From the NCBI GenBank assembly GCA_964504135.1, contig CAZDCW010000023.1:1-22861 (forward strand): DNA of 22,861 nucleotides, written 5' to 3'. Position numbers and translations under genes: made by a program. Shown in pieces: positions 20,572 to 22,861 of this stretch. The DNA comes from JACPTG01 sp964504135 (GTDB lineage: Archaea > Nanobdellota > Nanobdellia > Woesearchaeales > UBA10216). The notes below the pieces were generated by a model that was not told the origin of the DNA, made no database searches, and was given only the letters and a program-made list of their open reading frames with translations. Position 1 is the first letter of the stretch. Each line of letters begins with the position of its first letter.

Positions 20572-21975
20572 TTATTTTGAATTCTGCACAATTCTTTCCA
20601 AATCTTTCAAGTCCAAGCATCTGACAGTCTTGCCTTCGAATTCAGAGATTTTTGTTCCGAATGACTTTGCGAAAATCGCAAACATTTCCTTCCTGTTGCC
20701 TGCACTCCAGTTCACGAATTTTGATTTTCCGTCAAGTTCCATCGCGACTTTTTTGGCATTCACTTTATCCTTCCATTTGCACTCGCAGAAAAGGATTTCC
20801 TTTGTCTTTTCGTTCAGGGCCAGCAGGTCTATTTCATACTGGTTGCCTCCCGATTCCGGCTTGAAGCTATCGGGTATCCTTCCCCACTGCCTTCCTGCCT
20901 TTTCAAATGCGAAATCAGAAAACACTATTTTATTCCTTATGAGATAAGCCACAAACTTTTCAAACTTTTTTCCTACATAAGCGGGGAAATTCTCCTTAAA
21001 AAATGATATTACCTCGCCAAACCTTTCCTGCTCAATGTAAGCCCTCTGCTTGTCTATAAAATAGAACCAAAATGAAAGAAAGTTATCATTTATTTCATAA
21101 ACCCCTTCCCTGGACTTCCTAGGGTCAGACAGTATCGGCGTTACCCTCCTTATAAGGCCGAATTCCCTTCTAAGGAGGTCCAGGTATTTCATGGTTTCTC
21201 CCTTTTTGCCTGAGAATAATGAGGATATTTCTCCCAGCCTTGTTCTGCCCTCTGCTATAGCCGTCAGGATAGTGCTGTATGTTTTCGACTCCCTCCCGAA
21301 CTCCACGGACAAGATTACTTTGCCTTCGTCCAGAAGCATGGAATCCCTTTTTTCAATCATTTCAGCTATTATTTTCTCAATTGGGGCATGAAGCTCTGTT
21401 ATGGCATAATAATATGGCACGCCTCCAAAGACAGACCACACTTTCACGAATTCCTCCATTCCTGTATTGAGAGAAAGAAACAGGTCTTCCCCAGGAAGTT
21501 CCTGAAGCACCATTTCATGTGTTCTTCTTCCGTAGAGCGGCGACGCTTCCGTATTGAATAACCTGTTTATCAGGGAATAACTTGAGCCGCTTGCTATAAT
21601 TCTTACTGCCTGCTTTTTCATTTTCCTCTCGTCTATCAGCTTTTGCATCTCCCCGAAAACCGACTTGTCAATGCTCAGGAAATTCTGGAATTCATCAATG
21701 ATTACTATGTCGCCCCTTTCAAGCAGGTAGCGCATCACATCAACAATGTTTGAGAACTTGGGAAGGCTGTGCTCTGTGCAGATTTCATCTACAACCCACG
21801 CATATGATTTGTTGGGCCACACAAACATATAGGCGGCGTCAGGGAATGCTTTTCTTGCAAGGGTTGTTTTTCCTATCCTTCTCCTGCCCCTTATTACCAT
21901 GAAGAAGTCCCTGCTTCCCAAGCTTTCCAGTAATGCAAGTTCCTTGACTCTGTCGATGAACTGTATGTTTCCCAT
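20572..21975 (-). CDS. archaeal ATPase with DUF234 / PD-(D/E)XK-like C-terminus
   Basis: A 467-residue protein of the archaeal ATPase family (PF01637-like plus DUF234). Walker A is RGRRRIGKTT (about 29-38) and Walker B DIVIIDEFQNF (about 89-99). A sensor-like IIASGSSYSLINRLF and a winged-helix part (GEISSLFSGKKGETMKYLDLLRREFGLIRRVTPI) follow. The C-terminus has the nuclease-like arrangement KKFEKFVAYLI, YEIDLLALNEKT, then ILFCECKWKDK, the classic E...D...ExK core. All catalytic-looking residues are present, so nuclease activity is plausible. Substrate and role are unknown. A TATA box and a palindromic operator-like sequence precede the ATG at 21975. Confidence 0.88.
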   Translation of the reverse strand: MGNIQFIDRVKELALLESLGSRDFFMVIRGRRRIGKTTLARKAFPDAAYMFVWPNKSYAWVVDEICTEHSLPKFSNIVDVMRYLLERGDIVIIDEFQNFLSIDKSVFGEMQKLIDERKMKKQAVRIIASGSSYSLINRLFNTEASPLYGRRTHEMVLQELPGEDLFLSLNTGMEEFVKVWSVFGGVPYYYAITELHAPIEKIIAEMIEKRDSMLLDEGKVILSVEFGRESKTYSTILTAIAEGRTRLGEISSLFSGKKGETMKYLDLLRREFGLIRRVTPILSDPRKSREGVYEINDNFLSFWFYFIDKQRAYIEQERFGEVISFFKENFPAYVGKKFEKFVAYLIRNKIVFSDFAFEKAGRQWGRIPDSFKPESGGNQYEIDLLALNEKTKEILFCECKWKDKVNAKKVAMELDGKSKFVNWSAGNRKEMFAIFAKSFGTKISEFEGKTVRCLDLKDLERIVQNSK

Positions 21976-21979
21976 ACAT

Positions 21980-21996
21980 TATGTATTGTATACATA
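21980..21996. promoter_or_regulatory. palindromic operator-like sequence before the DUF234 ATPase gene
   Basis: TATGTAT-TGT-ATACATA is a 7-bp perfect inverted repeat with a three-base spacer, located between the TATA box and the start codon. An overlapping ATACAT-T-ATGTAT adjoins it at 21974-21986. Such repeated TACATA half sites suggest binding of a dimeric repressor, perhaps autoregulation. Confidence 0.45.
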
Positions 21997-21997
21997 C

Positions 21998-22005
21998 TAT
22001 ATAAA
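21998..22005 (-). promoter_or_regulatory. TATA box for the DUF234 ATPase gene
   Basis: Minus-strand TTTATATA is centred about 27 bases before the ATG at 21975. Confidence 0.6.
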
Positions 22006-22029
22006 GCTTTTGGTTGACGCTTCCACGCC

Positions 22030-22227
22030 CCGCATTCCGCAGCGGAAAAAGCCTAGGATAATTCAGAAACCGGCTTGAAAAAAGCGGGCGTGATTATGAG
22101 CGCTTTGCGCAGCGTGGCCAGGCAGGATTTGGCCCTGGCCGGGCGCCTAACAGGGCTTTGCGCATCGGCCTTCCAGCCAGGCCCCATGCCGATCTGTCCC
22201 CAGTCTGCCTGCCAGGGGTTGCAGGCT
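22030..22227. repeat. intergenic repeat copy R2 (about 198 bp)
   Basis: A diverged copy of R1 in the same orientation; shared blocks are TTCAGAAAC (22062), GATTATGAGC (22092), GCCTTCCAGCC (22168) and GGGGTTGCAG (22215). GC-rich and self-complementary: GCCTGC near its right end can pair with nearby GCAGGC, and TGGCCAGGCAGG faces CCTGGCC. It begins five bases after the stop of the PIN toxin gene (minus strand), so it would be the 3' untranslated region of that transcript. Confidence 0.7.
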
Positions 22228-22231
22228 TGAA

Positions 22232-22594
22232 TTATTGAACAAACTCAACATTCGGGAAGCCTTTAAACAAATAATCCCCGGTTAGGAACTTTGCACCGAT
22301 TGACTCAGCATACTTATACCCGATGCAGTCCGTGAAGCTAAATCTCTTTTTCTTATGCTCCAATTTGAATTCGGCCGCCGATTTCAGAATATCGTCGCTG
22401 ACTTCCTTGGATACATTCCGGTAGTTCCTGAATACCCTATCTGCTTTCTCTTTGCCGTATTTCGACAATATCACATAATAGAATTCAAAGAGGTTGAAGC
22501 GGGTTATGTCGATGTTTGCTGTCCTGTAGGTCAGGTAATTTTTGTTGCCCTCAAAAATTTCTACCATGGCGTAAGTATCCAAAAAAATTACCAT
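22232..22594 (-). CDS. VapC-like PIN-domain protein
   Basis: A 120-residue PIN nuclease. FLDTYAMVEI (Asp6) gives the first acidic residue, NLFEFYYVILSKYG the Glu, SFTDCIGYKYAES the third, and AKFLTGDYLFKGF the last Asp. All four positions are intact, unlike the vapC at 17.0-17.4 kb. It probably acts as a toxin RNase. The ATG at 22594 overlaps the stop of the antitoxin gene by seven bases (ATGGTAA), so the two are coupled. Repeat R2 follows its stop directly. Confidence 0.88.
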   Translation of the reverse strand: MVIFLDTYAMVEIFEGNKNYLTYRTANIDITRFNLFEFYYVILSKYGKEKADRVFRNYRNVSKEVSDDILKSAAEFKLEHKKKRFSFTDCIGYKYAESIGAKFLTGDYLFKGFPNVEFVQ

Positions 22595-22749
22595 TCTTCC
22601 CTAAGCATATTCTTGACTTCCTGCGCCTTTAGCTTTCCAGTTCCAATACCGAAGACTTCATCAAAATTGAACCTGCCATTGGTTTTAACATGCCTGGACC
22701 TAATCAGCTCTTCATATTCCTTCTTCGGAATGGTTATGGTTTCCGGCAT
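22588..22749 (-). CDS. short VapB-like antitoxin
   Basis: A 53-residue protein: MPETITIPKKEYEELIRSRH, then FNFDEVFGIGTGKLKAQEVK and NMLREEW. The start resembles archaeal antitoxins with a TITIPKKEYEEL strand-helix, and the C-terminus is the likely toxin-binding arm. Another ATG two codons earlier (22755) is possible, but AAGGTGAT spans that position and fits as the Shine-Dalgarno for 22749. It is a plausible cognate antitoxin for the PIN protein. Confidence 0.82.
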   Translation of the reverse strand: MPETITIPKKEYEELIRSRHVKTNGRFNFDEVFGIGTGKLKAQEVKNMLREEW

Positions 22750-22784
22750 TCTCATCACCTTAAACAAATGTCATTACTCCTTGG

Positions 22785-22792
22785 TTTAAATA
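22785..22792 (-). promoter_or_regulatory. TATA box for the antitoxin/PIN operon
   Basis: Minus-strand TATTTAAA lies about 39 bases before the ATG at 22749 and predicts a leader of roughly a dozen bases that includes the AAGGTGAT. Confidence 0.5.
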
Positions 22793-22828
22793 CTTATTGC
22801 AAGTGCGGCACATTCTCAAAAATGAGTG

Positions 22829-22838
22829 ATTTATAAAG
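22829..22838 (+). promoter_or_regulatory. TATA box at the right edge
   Basis: ATTTATAAAG on the plus strand predicts a transcript starting near the window end. The ATG at 22850 is followed by a stop after three codons, so the gene or RNA it serves must lie beyond the window. Confidence 0.4.
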
Positions 22839-22861
22839 GAGCAGTCCTCATGTGTTTTTGA

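Noticed and set aside
20432..20620. A 62-residue minus-strand frame between the two ATPase genes
   Set aside because: It overlaps the end of the DUF234 ATPase gene and the inverted repeat, with no start signal or family.
1..22861. CRISPR array, tRNA or rRNA genes
   Set aside because: I saw no regularly spaced direct repeats and no recognisable tRNA cloverleaf or rRNA sequence on either strand by reading; a covariance-model search was not possible.

Overview
The window comes from an archaeal chromosome. The evidence is: BRE/TATA-like boxes centred about 25-30 nt upstream of most first-gene start codons (leaderless transcripts), a KEOPS-type Kae1, class III (prepilin-type) signal peptides, archaeal TadA/TadC-type pilus genes, and VapBC and MNT families typical of archaea. 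Gene density is high, many genes overlap, and all three stop codons are used. The lineage cannot be fixed from this sequence; a small-genome (DPANN-like) archaeon is a guess.

Layout. 1-7.5 kb is mostly ordinary: Rieske ferredoxin-like protein (-), RimJ/RimL-type GNAT (-), divergent Kae1 (+), a small membrane protein, a membrane-anchored OB-fold protein overlapping a TctA/COG1784-type permease, a histidine phosphatase, a membrane zincin-like protein (-), an NFACT-R protein that lacks the NFACT-N half of Rqc2/RqcH (-), a GspF/TadC-like pilus membrane protein (-), and an unknown two-TM protein (-). 7.5-9.05 kb holds a divergent AbrB-like/RHH regulator pair and an AT-rich cassette of three overlapping small genes; the middle gene is split by a -1 shift at an A6 run, after which a winged-helix-like domain continues in the other frame.

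9.05-17.0 kb is one long minus-strand operon for an archaeal type IV pilus-like machine. In transcription order it encodes pilin-like protein, two-TM protein, DUF1628-type pilin, Cys-containing anchored protein, class III pilin-like protein, secretion ATPase, small coiled-coil protein, and a large TadC-like protein with a roughly 430-residue cytoplasmic N-terminus. The ATPase carries a complete 444-residue intein with LAGLIDADG endonuclease motifs, inserted exactly at the His box between the Walker B region and the rest of the motor. A further pilin-like gene lies at 18.1-18.6 kb.

17.0-22.86 kb is accessory: a VapBC module whose PIN toxin is frameshifted, an orphan minimal nucleotidyltransferase behind a 12-bp perfect inverted repeat, two archaeal AAA ATPases with different C-terminal nuclease-like domains (DUF4143 and DUF234 families), a second VapBC-like pair whose 53-residue antitoxin is very short, and two diverged copies of an approximately 190-bp intergenic repeat. 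Each copy follows the stop codon of a minus-strand gene of the island.

The strongest observations are the intein at the pilus ATPase His box, the A6 frameshift gene, the repeat family, and the NFACT-R-only protein.
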